A stretch of 64,000 nucleotides of DNA from Nostoc sp. MS1 (GTDB lineage: Bacteria; Cyanobacteriota; Cyanobacteriia; Cyanobacteriales; Nostocaceae), in contig NZ_AP023441.1 of assembly GCF_019976755.1 (NCBI RefSeq), positions 124,001 to 188,000 of the forward strand, in the 5' to 3' direction. Below the pieces are notes generated by a model. The model was given only the letters and a program-made list of their open reading frames with translations. It was not told the DNA's origin and did not search any database. Below are positions 53,341-62,497 of the stretch, in pieces. The translations under genes and the position numbers were made by a program. How positions within the stretch are numbered: the stretch's first letter is position 1; each line of letters opens with the position of its first letter.

Positions 53341-53745
53341 TCAGTTTCGCTTCATTCTAGTCTGATTGGCAGTTTCCACAAATGTAAAACGTTCCCATTC
53401 ACCGTATAAAGTTTCAGTTCGGAAGCGAATTTGACTAGCAGCCAGTTCCAATCCTTTAGAAGTGGCACATGTACCAAATGTGTGCATAAATATAGGCATA
53501 GCTGCTATCCCTCCTGGAGTGAAACCGGCAAATGCTGCTCCGGCTGCTGCAAGCATGATACATTGTCCAAAAGCTTTCCAAGTTTCCTCATTAACATTAT
53601 CAGACGGTTCAAGACTCACAATAGCTTTGAGAGTTGTTTTTCTGGTTTCAAGTACTGGCATTAGTAAAAAACCATTACTGTCCATCACAACTCTAAACTC
53701 TGGCAAACCGTCCATACTTCCCAATTCAAAATCTCTAGTAGCCAT
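53341..53745 (-). CDS. Hypothetical protein with Gly/Ala-rich membrane segment
   Basis: 134 residues, family not recognised. The first 60 residues are soluble beta-like sequence (FRVVMDSNGFLLMPVLETRK). A Gly/Ala-rich hydrophobic stretch follows (QCIMLAAAGAAFAGFTPGGI) that may span the membrane. The C-terminus is a charged amphipathic helix (LYGEWERFTFVETANQTRMK). It lies between the Ca2+-ATPase and the exchangers on the same strand and may be a partner of one of them. STRR repeats precede it. Confidence 0.5.
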   Translation of the reverse strand: MATRDFELGSMDGLPEFRVVMDSNGFLLMPVLETRKTTLKAIVSLEPSDNVNEETWKAFGQCIMLAAAGAAFAGFTPGGIAAMPIFMHTFGTCATSKGLELAASQIRFRTETLYGEWERFTFVETANQTRMKRN

Positions 53746-53760
53746 TTCTATTGTTGGTTG

Positions 53761-53791
53761 TCATTAGTCATTAGTCATTAGTCATTAGTCA
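53761..53791. repeat. STRR block (TCATTAG)n
   Basis: About four and a half tandem copies of TCATTAG just upstream of the 134-residue gene start. Confidence 0.9.
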
Positions 53792-53821
53792 AGAGTTAAA
53801 ACTTTCCCCTTTCTTGCCTCC

Positions 53822-55018
53822 TTAAGTCGGATCATAAAAGAACAAGACACTAATAACGCCAAAGAAAATCAACATTTGTAATCCATTTAACCAATTACAT
53901 CGCCCATCCTGAGAAATTTGAGTCATGATGAGAACACTACCGATAAGCGCAGCGATTTGTGGAGGCGAGAAGAGAAAATCAACGGGTTTACCCACCACAG
54001 AAGAGGCAATAATTAGAGTCGGAATCACTAACAATGCAACTTGAGAAGCAGCATTCATGCCAATCTCAAAACTCAGATCCAATTTATTTTTATAAGCGAC
54101 CAAAACAGCACTCATTATTGCACCTACATTGCCAATAATGCCAATTACAATCGCCCCTACAAACATCTCAGTCCATCCCAGTCCAGCAGTCACAGAATCT
54201 ACGCAATCAGCAACAAAATTAGATAAAAAAGCCATCAAGACACTAGAAGCGGCAAGTACGCCAATAGAAAGGGGGATACCCCAAGACATTTCTACATCTT
54301 CTTCTGGCACAAAAACTTCCGGGAGATTTTTGGATTGTGGTGTTGACTCGGAATGCACAAAAGCTCCCACAAGATTCTTCGCTTGCAGTGCTGGTTCTGA
54401 ATATCTAAATCTAGCCAGGGTATAGATGATACTCCCACCATAAGCCATGAGCAGAAATACAGATAACCAAACAGAAACATTCTTGATGACATCGGCAGCA
54501 CTGACACTTTCACTAGAAAAATCAACTGCATGAGCATAAACTGACGGCATAAGAATTGCCACCGCCGCAATCATTAATCCTGCGGCTGCATCTTTGGCTC
54601 TATCTAAGGGAAATGTCACCGTACCAAAGCGATAGCCACCAACCATAATGGCTGCACCAACAGCAACCAACATATTGCTGATAATTGCACCTGTCCAGGC
54701 AGCTTTTGCTAACGGCCCTAACCCTTTGGCTACGGCAATTAAACCAAAAATTAGTTCTGGTAAGTTGCTGAAGGCGGCATTCATCATCCCACCCCATGTG
54801 CAACCAACCTTGTCTGCTAATTGCTCTGTAGCATTGCCAAGCCAGTAGGCAACAACAACCATTCCCAGGCAGGAAGTAAAGAACAGGAATATCTCATTCC
54901 GCAGTCCTGGCAGGTATGCTATGACTAAACTTATTGGCAGAAAAATCGCTAACCAGTTAATACTAGGTTGGCTTAATACTTGTTTAACTTCTTGAAGCTG
55001 CATAATTTCAACGCTCAA
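53822..55018 (-). CDS. CaCA-family Ca2+/cation antiporter, divergent motif
   Basis: 398 residues, about 11 predicted membrane helices, in two homologous halves of the CAX type. The first motif is MMNAAFSNLPELIFG (family GLLNATFGNATELI): the Glu remains. The second, IIGNVGAIMSAVLVAY (family GNAAEH), has Ala where the second key Glu should be. A cytoplasmic acidic loop (PEVFVPEEDVEMS) separates the halves. Loss of that Glu suggests altered ion selectivity or a non-transporting role. Adjacent to a second, more canonical exchanger, 86 bp away. Confidence 0.82.
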   Translation of the reverse strand: MSVEIMQLQEVKQVLSQPSINWLAIFLPISLVIAYLPGLRNEIFLFFTSCLGMVVVAYWLGNATEQLADKVGCTWGGMMNAAFSNLPELIFGLIAVAKGLGPLAKAAWTGAIISNMLVAVGAAIMVGGYRFGTVTFPLDRAKDAAAGLMIAAVAILMPSVYAHAVDFSSESVSAADVIKNVSVWLSVFLLMAYGGSIIYTLARFRYSEPALQAKNLVGAFVHSESTPQSKNLPEVFVPEEDVEMSWGIPLSIGVLAASSVLMAFLSNFVADCVDSVTAGLGWTEMFVGAIVIGIIGNVGAIMSAVLVAYKNKLDLSFEIGMNAASQVALLVIPTLIIASSVVGKPVDFLFSPPQIAALIGSVLIMTQISQDGRCNWLNGLQMLIFFGVISVLFFYDPT

Positions 55019-55104
55019 GCAATAACATTGTTAAAAATTGCTCTCAAAGTTTCTACAACGTTGAATCATTGTTTAGATTGATTCAGATTGTGATTTTGAA
55101 TTGC

Positions 55105-56286
55105 TTATCCTGCTACGCTAGGATGTAAGAAGAATGCTGTGGCTAGCATTAGATAAGTCATCAACAGCATGATTCCTTCTAACCAATTGGAATAACTGTT
55201 GGGTCTGACTGAGTTGGTCATGAGGACGGCAATACCCACTCCTAGAACTGTAAAGTTATCAAAGTCTAGGTTCATTGGTTTGCCAATTATGAAGCCACTA
55301 AAAACCAAAATAGGTGTGACGAACATTGCAATCTGTAAGCTGGAACCAATTGCCACTGAAGATGCAAGATTGACTTTGTTCTTCGCCCCACAAATCCCAC
55401 AAGTGATGATTTCTACGGCTGCACCAAAGATTGGCAGCAGAATTACTCCGGTGAATAAGCCACTCATGCCAGTAGTAGCGATCGCCTCTGATAAACTATC
55501 TACCAGTGCTTCGGAGACAAACACTAAAACAATTGTAGTGCCTAAAAGCAAACCAATATGCAGCTTTAACCCATATTTCTCCCCTCTAGCTTCACTACCG
55601 TAACTCTCCGGTTCGGCATCCTCATCTAGTCCATAAAGATGGCTGTGAGTTTTCATAGAGAACAACAGCATGAGGATGTAACTAGTTAAGAGCAGTGCTG
55701 ATGCGATGTAGGAAAAGGCGTTAGTTGTCTGGAAGTGTAGCGCCAACGAAGTCACTTCAATGGCGGTGGGTGCTAGTAAAAAGACAATTACCAAATTCAG
55801 CAAAGAGGCATTAACACGACCAACAGCGCTCAAGTGTTCTGGGTTAATATGGGAGTTTTGTTGATTGATCCGCAACCCTCCAAAAAACAGGGCGACACCT
55901 AAACCTAAGAGTAGATTGGCAATCATCGAACCCATCAAACTGGCTTTGACTACATCTATCAGTCCGGCTCTGAGAGCAACAATAGAGACAATCATCTCAG
56001 TAGCGTTGCCAAAAGTAGCATTGAGCAAACCACCGATAGCAGGGCCAACGCGAGAGGCGATCGCTTCTGTAAAGTTAGCTGTCCACGCTGCTAGAGGAAT
56101 AATCGCCAAACCTGCTGTCATGAAGACAATTTTGGGATTCACATCCAGGTGGTGTAAAATCAGGCAGATGGGAACAAAAACCAGCATCCATAAGAGTAAT
56201 CTATCCTTACGGGACATTGAACTAGGTTGCTTGGTTTTTTTGTTTGTTGGTGAGCGCGAGAATCTGCCGGGCTTTGTAACTGACAT
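55105..56286 (-). CDS. CaCA-family Ca2+/H+ antiporter
   Basis: 393 residues with about 11 helices. The first alpha repeat is GGLLNATFGNATEMIVSIVA, canonical, and the second LPIFGAAVEIITCGICGAKNK keeps the Glu. These are the paired Glu residues that bind and exchange Ca2+ (CAX/ChaA type). The N-terminal 30 residues are basic and soluble (RFSRSPTNKKTKQPSSMSRK). A short loop with DEDAEPESYGSEARG sits between the halves. It would export Ca2+ against protons. It is upstream of the divergent paralogue on the same strand. Confidence 0.88.
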   Translation of the reverse strand: MSVTKPGRFSRSPTNKKTKQPSSMSRKDRLLLWMLVFVPICLILHHLDVNPKIVFMTAGLAIIPLAAWTANFTEAIASRVGPAIGGLLNATFGNATEMIVSIVALRAGLIDVVKASLMGSMIANLLLGLGVALFFGGLRINQQNSHINPEHLSAVGRVNASLLNLVIVFLLAPTAIEVTSLALHFQTTNAFSYIASALLLTSYILMLLFSMKTHSHLYGLDEDAEPESYGSEARGEKYGLKLHIGLLLGTTIVLVFVSEALVDSLSEAIATTGMSGLFTGVILLPIFGAAVEIITCGICGAKNKVNLASSVAIGSSLQIAMFVTPILVFSGFIIGKPMNLDFDNFTVLGVGIAVLMTNSVRPNSYSNWLEGIMLLMTYLMLATAFFLHPSVAG

Positions 56287-56944
56287 TGTTCAGCCTCCAA
56301 GACCTTGTTATTTGTCGAGATGGTATGGAAATTCGGCGATCGCTTCGTTAGTGTGCGATCTTAATTAGGAGCAATCTATTGATTTGATGACAGAAGCAAT
56401 TTTAGATTTAATCCAAAATCTAAAAAAGGTTACAAGCCTCTTCCTTATAGGGAGAGGTCAATCCAAAATAATCAATCTAAAATCTAAAATTGGTTGACCT
56501 TACCCCTGCCTTCTTTAGATACTTTTGGTTGAGGTTAGCGTCCTTTGACAAATAAATTGAACGATAAACTCCTACTTTAGGGCAATACAGTAAATATTAT
56601 TTATAGTGAATAATATAGATAGATGCGTTTGCCTTTGGATAACCCACACTATTAATCTATGGGTTAGTAATCACCAGGAGATACTAATTCAATTTTTGCA
56701 TGGGTGCTTACTTGTAGCTTACAGTAATCACCGCAAGAAAGAGATGATCAAGCTGCTTACACTGATACAAATTTTTAATCAAAGATATAATGTAAAGCAG
56801 ACATCTTGCTTTCAAAACCTACATAACACCTGAGATATGCTGACTGCTGACAGGTGAGCAAATAATTACTAATTCGTAATCACAAGAGTACAAGCTACCT
56901 AGAAGTGCAGTTACGAATTATTTTGACTATTAACTGTAAACAGT
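56287..56944. other. Intergenic region, no gene supported
   Basis: About 660 bp. It contains short AATCTAAAATC-type repeats near 56400-56490 and a 75-codon plus-strand frame (56606-56833) with no family or ribosome-binding support. Probably holds the promoter of the exchanger pair. Confidence 0.5.
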
Positions 56945-57448
56945 CTATGCGTTAACTCTTACTGTTTGCCTTTCTTGAATACCTACAGCACCAAGTTGTT
57001 CGAGGTTTTGGATGATGAGTACTGAGCAAGGAGCATTGTGTGTGACATAGTTGCTGACACTGCCCAAAATTAGCTCGCTCATACCAGAAAGCCCCCGGCG
57101 GCCGATAACAATTAATCCCGCCTCCCAGACACGGGCAGTTTCGCAAATAATATGACCGGGCCGGCCTAAACCTTGGTAATATTCAGTGGGTACTCCGGCG
57201 GCGATCGCTTGTTCTGTGAGAGATTTGAGTAAATCCAGACTGGGTTTTTCAAACTCTTCCCAACGTTTCTTATTCTCTGGAGTATTAATCAAGGTCAAGA
57301 TATTTGGGCTTTCTTGTTCGTCAACAGAGAGAATGTGGAGCAGCTTTAAAGATGCCTTAGTCGCTTTTGCCAACTCCAGTGCTTCTTGAAAGATATACTT
57401 GCTGGTATCGTCACAGCGATTGAGAGCAACGAGAATTTTACGAAACAT
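56945..57448 (-). CDS. Universal stress protein (UspA family)
   Basis: 167 residues: MFRKILVALNRCDDTSKYIF, then LLHILSVDEQ, and the ATP-binding signature GRRGLSGMSELILGSVSNYV (G-2x-G-9x-G-S). The C-terminus is extended by an about 20-residue tail (EQLGAVGIQERQTVRVNA). Single-domain Usp proteins bind ATP and act in stress survival. It lies 64 bp downstream of the P-type ATPase gene on the same strand, so co-transcription is likely. Confidence 0.93.
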   Translation of the reverse strand: MFRKILVALNRCDDTSKYIFQEALELAKATKASLKLLHILSVDEQESPNILTLINTPENKKRWEEFEKPSLDLLKSLTEQAIAAGVPTEYYQGLGRPGHIICETARVWEAGLIVIGRRGLSGMSELILGSVSNYVTHNAPCSVLIIQNLEQLGAVGIQERQTVRVNA

Positions 57449-57512
57449 AAAACCTCATAAGCAATTCAAAATTCAAAAAAAGGAATGGGTACTTTAGAGT
57501 ACCCAATATGCT

Positions 57513-59912
57513 CTAAACCATGTTTGATGTCTGTAATTTAGACTTACTCTGAGGTTCTTCTACATCAGACGAAAGAACCACTACTTCAGTCTCTACTTCT
57601 ATAGAAGTTGGTGAAACATTAACAGCTTCGGATCTATGACTACGTTCTTGTAATCGCTTTTCTTCCTCAGCAATTTCAGCTGCACTTAACTGATGTCCTA
57701 GTGGCATAACTTCACCAGGGCCGATAAGCGGACGTAGACCATTGAGTTCTGCCAGGATTGCAGTACCGTTGTTGATTACTACCGCTAGAAGTGGGTCAAG
57801 TGCGAAGAAAATACCGGAGAGCAACGCGCCTAAGTTGGGAACTGCCACGATCATCGTGTTCTGCCAAATAATATCCATTGCTTGACGCGCACATTTAACC
57901 GCCATGATTAAGCCGCGTAGGTCATCTTCCATCAGTACCACATCGGCTGTTTCTCTAGCGATGTCAGTAGCACCAGCAAAGGATATTGAGGCATCGGCGT
58001 AAGCCAAAGCGGCAGAGTCATTAATACCATCGCCGCAGAATGCCACAACTCTACCACTGTCGTGCAATCCTTTAACTACTTCTACTTTCTTTTCTGGGAA
58101 AGCTTCAGCCGTGACGTGATTGGGATGAATGCCGAGATTATTAGCGATGGAGTGAGCAACCCGTGTCACATCACCTGTGAGCATATGTACAGTAATGCCC
58201 ATCTCCTTGAGTTCGCGGATGACTTCTTTGCTTTCTGGACGTGGTGGATCACTGTAACGGATCACGCCAAGCAGTCTACCATCACCTGCTACGTAAACTA
58301 AGGATTGACCGCCTGATTTGGCATCGGGATAGCGAATGTCGTATTCCTCTAAATCCACGTTTTCTTGTTTCATGAATCGGGGGCTACCGACGAGGATATT
58401 TATACCGTCGATTTTTGCGACTGCACCCAGACCAACCTTATATTCCCACTCTTCACATTCTTTGAGGGCAACGCCTGTATCTTTAGCGTGATGCACGATC
58501 GCCTCAGCAATGGGGTGAGTCAATCCTTTCTCAGCACTAGCCGCATAACACAAAATTTCATCTTTGGTGAAGCGGGTTTCCATCACATCAATATCGTTGA
58601 CACCTGCATGACCAATGGTGAGTGTTCCTGTCTTGTCACAAACAACGGTGTCAATGGTTGCTAACATTTCAATGGCACGACCACTGCGGATCAATACACC
58701 ATTGCGAGCCGCGTAGGTGAGAACCGAAAGAATTGTCGTCGGTACAGAAACCCGAATGCCTGTACCAAAGTCTAAGGTGAGCAGTGCGATCGCTCGGCCG
58801 AGGTTGCCGCTAGCAAGGCCCACACCTGTACCAATTAACAAGGTGGGAATTACCATTTGATTTGCCACTGTTGCTGCGTAGTTCTCAACCCGTGTATCAT
58901 GCACAGGTGCAGCTTGCATTAGGTTGACAATCACACCAGCACGAGTATTGTTGCCAACTCGTTCTGACAGGATGGTTAATGTACCATCGACCAATAAGGT
59001 AGAAGCAAAGACTTCTTCTCCGACTGTGCGCGTGACGGGTACTGATTCACCTGTAAGTTTGCACTGATCAAGAATCCCTGTCCCTTCTAAAACAATGCCG
59101 TCAACAGGAATCTGGTCTCCAGGATAGACTATGACGTGATCACCAACAATCACATCTTGAGTGGGAATCTCTACAACTTTTCCATCGCGGATGACAAAGG
59201 CAGTCTTGCTCAAGCAATCTAGCAGGTCGAGGGATGCTCTCTCACTACCCCGCGCCGTCATATCCCGGATGGCTTCGCCTCCTTCCACCAGACCTAACAT
59301 GAAGGATGGAGCAAAGAAATGCCCCGTTGCTGTATGCAGTGCGATCGCTAAACCATCCAAGAAATCAATAGTTAACTGGTGTTCTTCTTGAATAGCATCC
59401 CATGCTCGTTTGAATACTGGAATTGCACCAACAAATACCACAGCACCAATCAAAACAGGAGGAATTGGCAGCCCAATCATTGCACCCAAACTGAGTACTA
59501 AACCTGCGACAGGCAAGCCTAAACGTTCTACAAAGTCTACTTCGTTGTTAGCTTTTTCCTTCTCTTCACCAGTCCATCCTGTAGGAACTTCAACAGTCGA
59601 TGCCTGCTGAATTGCTGTAAACAATTTCTCTTGTATAGTGGCGATGCCTATCGCAGTTGGCTCGTGATCGTAGCTAAGAACTAACGAACTAGCCAGAGCG
59701 TTAATTTGAACTTCAGTAGCAAAATCCAATTTACCCAGAGCATACTTTAGCTGTTGAGCATATTCTTCATCCCAGGCAAGTTGGGGAATCCGAATGCGAA
59801 ACCGCCCCGGAATCCAATGAACCACCTCGTAATGTATAGTTTCAGCGTGACTTAAAGATTCAGTCTCAATAACTTTTATAGCAAGCTTTTCAGCAGTGGT
59901 TTGACCTGACAT
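57513..59912 (-). CDS. P1B-like ATPase without a CPx motif (HMA_2-like N-domain)
   Basis: 799 residues from ATG 59912; the longer frame upstream is not supported. The N-domain VHWIPGRFRIRIPQL looks like the HMA_2 fold and has no CxxC metal site. Core motifs: LTGES, DKTGT with Asp426, a GLTHPIAEAI HP-motif, MLTGD and GDGINDSAAL. Where metal pumps carry CPC/SPC the sequence is LDFGTGI (about 380-386), so the transported ion is unknown. The C-terminus is a Ser/Glu-rich soluble tail (VETEVVVLSSDVEEPQSKSK). Its closest relative in the window is the partial gene at the right edge. Confidence 0.88.
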   Translation of the reverse strand: MSGQTTAEKLAIKVIETESLSHAETIHYEVVHWIPGRFRIRIPQLAWDEEYAQQLKYALGKLDFATEVQINALASSLVLSYDHEPTAIGIATIQEKLFTAIQQASTVEVPTGWTGEEKEKANNEVDFVERLGLPVAGLVLSLGAMIGLPIPPVLIGAVVFVGAIPVFKRAWDAIQEEHQLTIDFLDGLAIALHTATGHFFAPSFMLGLVEGGEAIRDMTARGSERASLDLLDCLSKTAFVIRDGKVVEIPTQDVIVGDHVIVYPGDQIPVDGIVLEGTGILDQCKLTGESVPVTRTVGEEVFASTLLVDGTLTILSERVGNNTRAGVIVNLMQAAPVHDTRVENYAATVANQMVIPTLLIGTGVGLASGNLGRAIALLTLDFGTGIRVSVPTTILSVLTYAARNGVLIRSGRAIEMLATIDTVVCDKTGTLTIGHAGVNDIDVMETRFTKDEILCYAASAEKGLTHPIAEAIVHHAKDTGVALKECEEWEYKVGLGAVAKIDGINILVGSPRFMKQENVDLEEYDIRYPDAKSGGQSLVYVAGDGRLLGVIRYSDPPRPESKEVIRELKEMGITVHMLTGDVTRVAHSIANNLGIHPNHVTAEAFPEKKVEVVKGLHDSGRVVAFCGDGINDSAALAYADASISFAGATDIARETADVVLMEDDLRGLIMAVKCARQAMDIIWQNTMIVAVPNLGALLSGIFFALDPLLAVVINNGTAILAELNGLRPLIGPGEVMPLGHQLSAAEIAEEEKRLQERSHRSEAVNVSPTSIEVETEVVVLSSDVEEPQSKSKLQTSNMV

Positions 59913-60656
59913 AAGGCTTTGTGTTTGTATTAAGTTTGTGTACACATTGAGGAAAATTGCACAGCAGTAGCTAGGCTTAAAATCATTGGCACAGCCTATA
60001 CTCAAATAGGACACCTTTACCTGCAATTTCCGGGTCCAAAAGCTAGTAAATAACTATTTCCTACTTCGATTGGTAAAATTGTTAGAATTACTGATTAGCA
60101 AGCATTCCGTAACCTAAGATTCTCACTCAAGTCATCAAATACTTACCATAGTAAAATTCTATTGCTTTCCTCTTCTGAAACACATTTTACAAGCCTTGAA
60201 ATTTAGGGTTATGGAAGATTGTGTTTCTTTCGTAATGTTGCTAGTGGGGTTTGCCGCTAGTTGTCGGCTGATATTCGCCAAAATTTAGCTTTCAGATCAA
60301 CTAAACACAAACAATATTTAGGTTAACAACAAGAGGTTAAGCACCTGTTTATAGAGTATGGTATCACTCTATTGGCCTACTGCTAATAAAAGCAGTCTAC
60401 AGGAAATTCCGGTAAAATAAAACCAATGTTTACGAAAGTCAACGTAATTATCAAGTCTGAAGTATAAAACTCTTTTGCCCACTGGGAGCGAGGCAGATAG
60501 CAATTTATTTCATCCTTTTTCCTTGACACTTCAGACTTCCATAGTCAACACTGCCCTAAAAACTCAAAGTTTGCCCGAAGTTTTAAGTCTCGCAGAGTGA
60601 GCTTCAAAACTTCGCACGCAAAGCGCTATGAGCATAGTGTCTTGAATCAAAAAATT
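59913..60656. other. Intergenic region, no gene supported
   Basis: About 740 bp between the P-type ATPase and the Nif11 gene, AT-rich, with no convincing reading frame. It probably contains the ATPase-USP promoter. No hairpin or RNA gene stands out. Confidence 0.5.
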
Positions 60657-60860
60657 TCAAGAAAACTGTCTCATTAGGATCAGCATATTTTGGTTTATGT
60701 AGACTTCGACTTCTGTGGAAGTAAAGCTGTAACCATACTCTGCACCTAACTGTACCGTTAACTCTACAAAATTTTCTCGGTCAGATGCAGTTTTTAGCTT
60801 CTCTACTAGAGTTGGATTTTGGCTAATCATTTCGTGAAAGTCTTTCACCTGTTTTGACAT
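60657..60860 (-). CDS. Nif11-domain small protein
   Basis: 67 residues from ATG 60860 (MSKQVKDFHEMISQNPTLVE); a GTG/ATG four codons upstream is also possible. The helical pattern (EKLKTASDRENFVELTVQLG, then AEYGYSFTSTEVEVYI) is that of the Nif11 leader domain found on RiPP precursors. It lacks a Gly-Gly cleavage site and a Cys/Ser-rich core: the C-terminus is only NQNMLILMRQFS. So it is either a stand-alone Nif11 protein or a degenerate precursor. It starts 31 bp after the FGE-sulfatase gene. Confidence 0.75.
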   Translation of the reverse strand: MSKQVKDFHEMISQNPTLVEKLKTASDRENFVELTVQLGAEYGYSFTSTEVEVYINQNMLILMRQFS

Positions 60861-60890
60861 ATTTACCCTCACTTAATTAGTACTGAGTTG

Positions 60891-62246
60891 TCATTTGTGA
60901 TTCTCCCTTGCACCCGGACTTACACTAGAACAGACTACTCGAAAACCAATACCACTACCCCCGTGATCAGCTTTATCCCAATGGCGCTGTGCAGAACGAC
61001 AAAGGCTTGGTAGACAATACCAAGAACCACCCCGTAACAGGCGATGGTCTTGAAGTTCTGCTTGTTCCCAAATGCTACCGTCACAGGGTGCTTGTTGATA
61101 GTTGTCGTGCCAAGCATCGGCACACCACTCCCATACGTTACCGTGCATATCGCATAGTCCAAATGCGTTAGCAACTTGAAAACTTCCTACTGGTACTGTC
61201 TGTTGGCGATATTGACCTATAGGTTCTACATTGTAGATATAGTTGCCATCATAATTAGCTAGTTCGGGTGTAATGGTTTCACCAAAATGGAAAGGTGTTG
61301 TTGTTTTAGCGCGACAGGCATATTCCCATTCTGCTTCGCTTGGTAGGCGATAATGTCGTTTGGTGAGTTTGGTGAGTCTGGCACAAAATTCGATCGCATC
61401 GTGCCATGAAACTTGTTCTACCGGTTGGTTTTCGCCTTTAGTCAAGGCTGGCTCAGGATTGAGAGAGCGGTTAATAGTTGGTAGACTAGCGATCGCACGC
61501 CATTGTGCCTGAGTAATTGTAAATCTTCCCATGCAAAAAGGCTCAATTGTTACCTGATGCAGAGGTTCTTCGTGATTTTCTCGTCCTTTTTCCCCCTCTT
61601 TTGAACCCATCCAAAACACGCCTCCTGGAAGGATAATCATATCTAACGCAACATTCTCTAATTCTTCCTGGAAGTAGTGAGCTTCACTTCCATAGCAATT
61701 CGCTAGTTGTCCCTGTGCATCAACAGTCACTACCTGAAAAATCAAAGTTTGTTCCTTGATTGGTAAAGCTGTTTCTATTTGGTGGGGTTGTTCAAGTTCC
61801 AAAATGTCAACTTGGGGTTGTGCTTCGGCTACTGGGGCTGTTTCTATTTGGTGGAGTTGTTCAAGTTCCAAAATATCAGCCTGGGGTTGTGCTTCGGCTA
61901 GTTCTGAGACTAGAGAATGAATCGGCGTTAAGATGATTTCTCGTTGTTGTAAGGTTAGTGAAAGTTTGTTATGCAGTTGCGTTGCTTGCTCTAATTCAGA
62001 TTGGAGTTGGGCTATGGTTTGGTTTGCTTGTTGAAGTTGAAGATGTAGTTGCTGGATTTGTTCTTTATGAGTTTTGATCATTGCCCATTGCTGTTGCGCC
62101 CATGCCAATCTTGTCTGCTCTTTCGAGGAGACTTCTGGAATTAGCCCAATTACTAAAGAGTGTGCTTGGAGGTTCCAACCGCACAGTGAGCAATTCTCGG
62201 TTTTATCTACAACATATTCAGCTTGGCAAACAGGACATCGAGGCAT
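60891..62246 (-). CDS. Zinc-ribbon, coiled-coil, FGE-sulfatase domain protein
   Basis: 451 residues. N-terminal zinc ribbon (Cys4, Cys7, Cys19, Cys22), Gln-rich coiled coil (about 45-105), a tandem 23-residue repeat (AEAQPQ[A/V]DILELEQ..., 117-162), then a formylglycine-generating-enzyme/SUMF1 domain from about 205: GGVFWMGSKEGEKGR, QVTIEPFCMGRFTITQAQW, RLPSEAEWEYACRA, GLCDMHGNVWEWC, RLLRGGSWYCLPSLCRSAQR. Cys411 and Cys416 align with the paired catalytic Cys (C-x4-C) of true FGE, so oxidase activity is possible. A Nif11 gene follows. No sulfatase gene is in the window. Confidence 0.85.
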   Translation of the reverse strand: MPRCPVCQAEYVVDKTENCSLCGWNLQAHSLVIGLIPEVSSKEQTRLAWAQQQWAMIKTHKEQIQQLHLQLQQANQTIAQLQSELEQATQLHNKLSLTLQQREIILTPIHSLVSELAEAQPQADILELEQLHQIETAPVAEAQPQVDILELEQPHQIETALPIKEQTLIFQVVTVDAQGQLANCYGSEAHYFQEELENVALDMIILPGGVFWMGSKEGEKGRENHEEPLHQVTIEPFCMGRFTITQAQWRAIASLPTINRSLNPEPALTKGENQPVEQVSWHDAIEFCARLTKLTKRHYRLPSEAEWEYACRAKTTTPFHFGETITPELANYDGNYIYNVEPIGQYRQQTVPVGSFQVANAFGLCDMHGNVWEWCADAWHDNYQQAPCDGSIWEQAELQDHRLLRGGSWYCLPSLCRSAQRHWDKADHGGSGIGFRVVCSSVSPGARENHK

Positions 62247-62361
62247 AATAGTTTCCTCTGAACCTGAAGCAGTATTTGGATTGAGAAAAATCTAATAAAG
62301 TAATTGTACGCTGAAATTATGTAAATTTTACATCAAGTTTAAGAAATTATTATTTGGGGTT

Positions 62362-62412
62362 GGTAATCGGTAATAGTAGAAAACAATTACCTATTCTCTA
62401 TTACAAATTACC
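62362..62412. repeat. STRR-type GGTAAT / ATTACC repeat
   Basis: GGTAATCGGTAATAG and later CTATTACAAATTACC form a loose inverted repeat in the 250-bp gap between the FGE gene and the ATPase gene. Nothing else is seen in that gap. Confidence 0.55.
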
Positions 62413-62497
62413 AACTAAACCAACCATATTGTAAGTAATCAACCGGATTTGGTATGAGCAGGGCTTTAGCCCGGCTTAGTTTAATTGCGAATTGATT

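Noticed and set aside
56606..56833. 75-codon plus-strand frame
   Set aside because: Composition rich in Cys, His, Asn and Leu without domain pattern; no ribosome-binding site.
59913..60026. Longer N-terminus for the P-type ATPase
   Set aside because: Family start and ATG at 59912 fit better; the extra 38 residues look non-coding.
60657..60860. Nif11 gene as a full lanthipeptide/RiPP precursor
   Set aside because: No Gly-Gly leader cleavage site, no Cys/Ser/Thr-rich core and no LanM, cyclodehydratase or peptidase-transporter gene nearby in the window.
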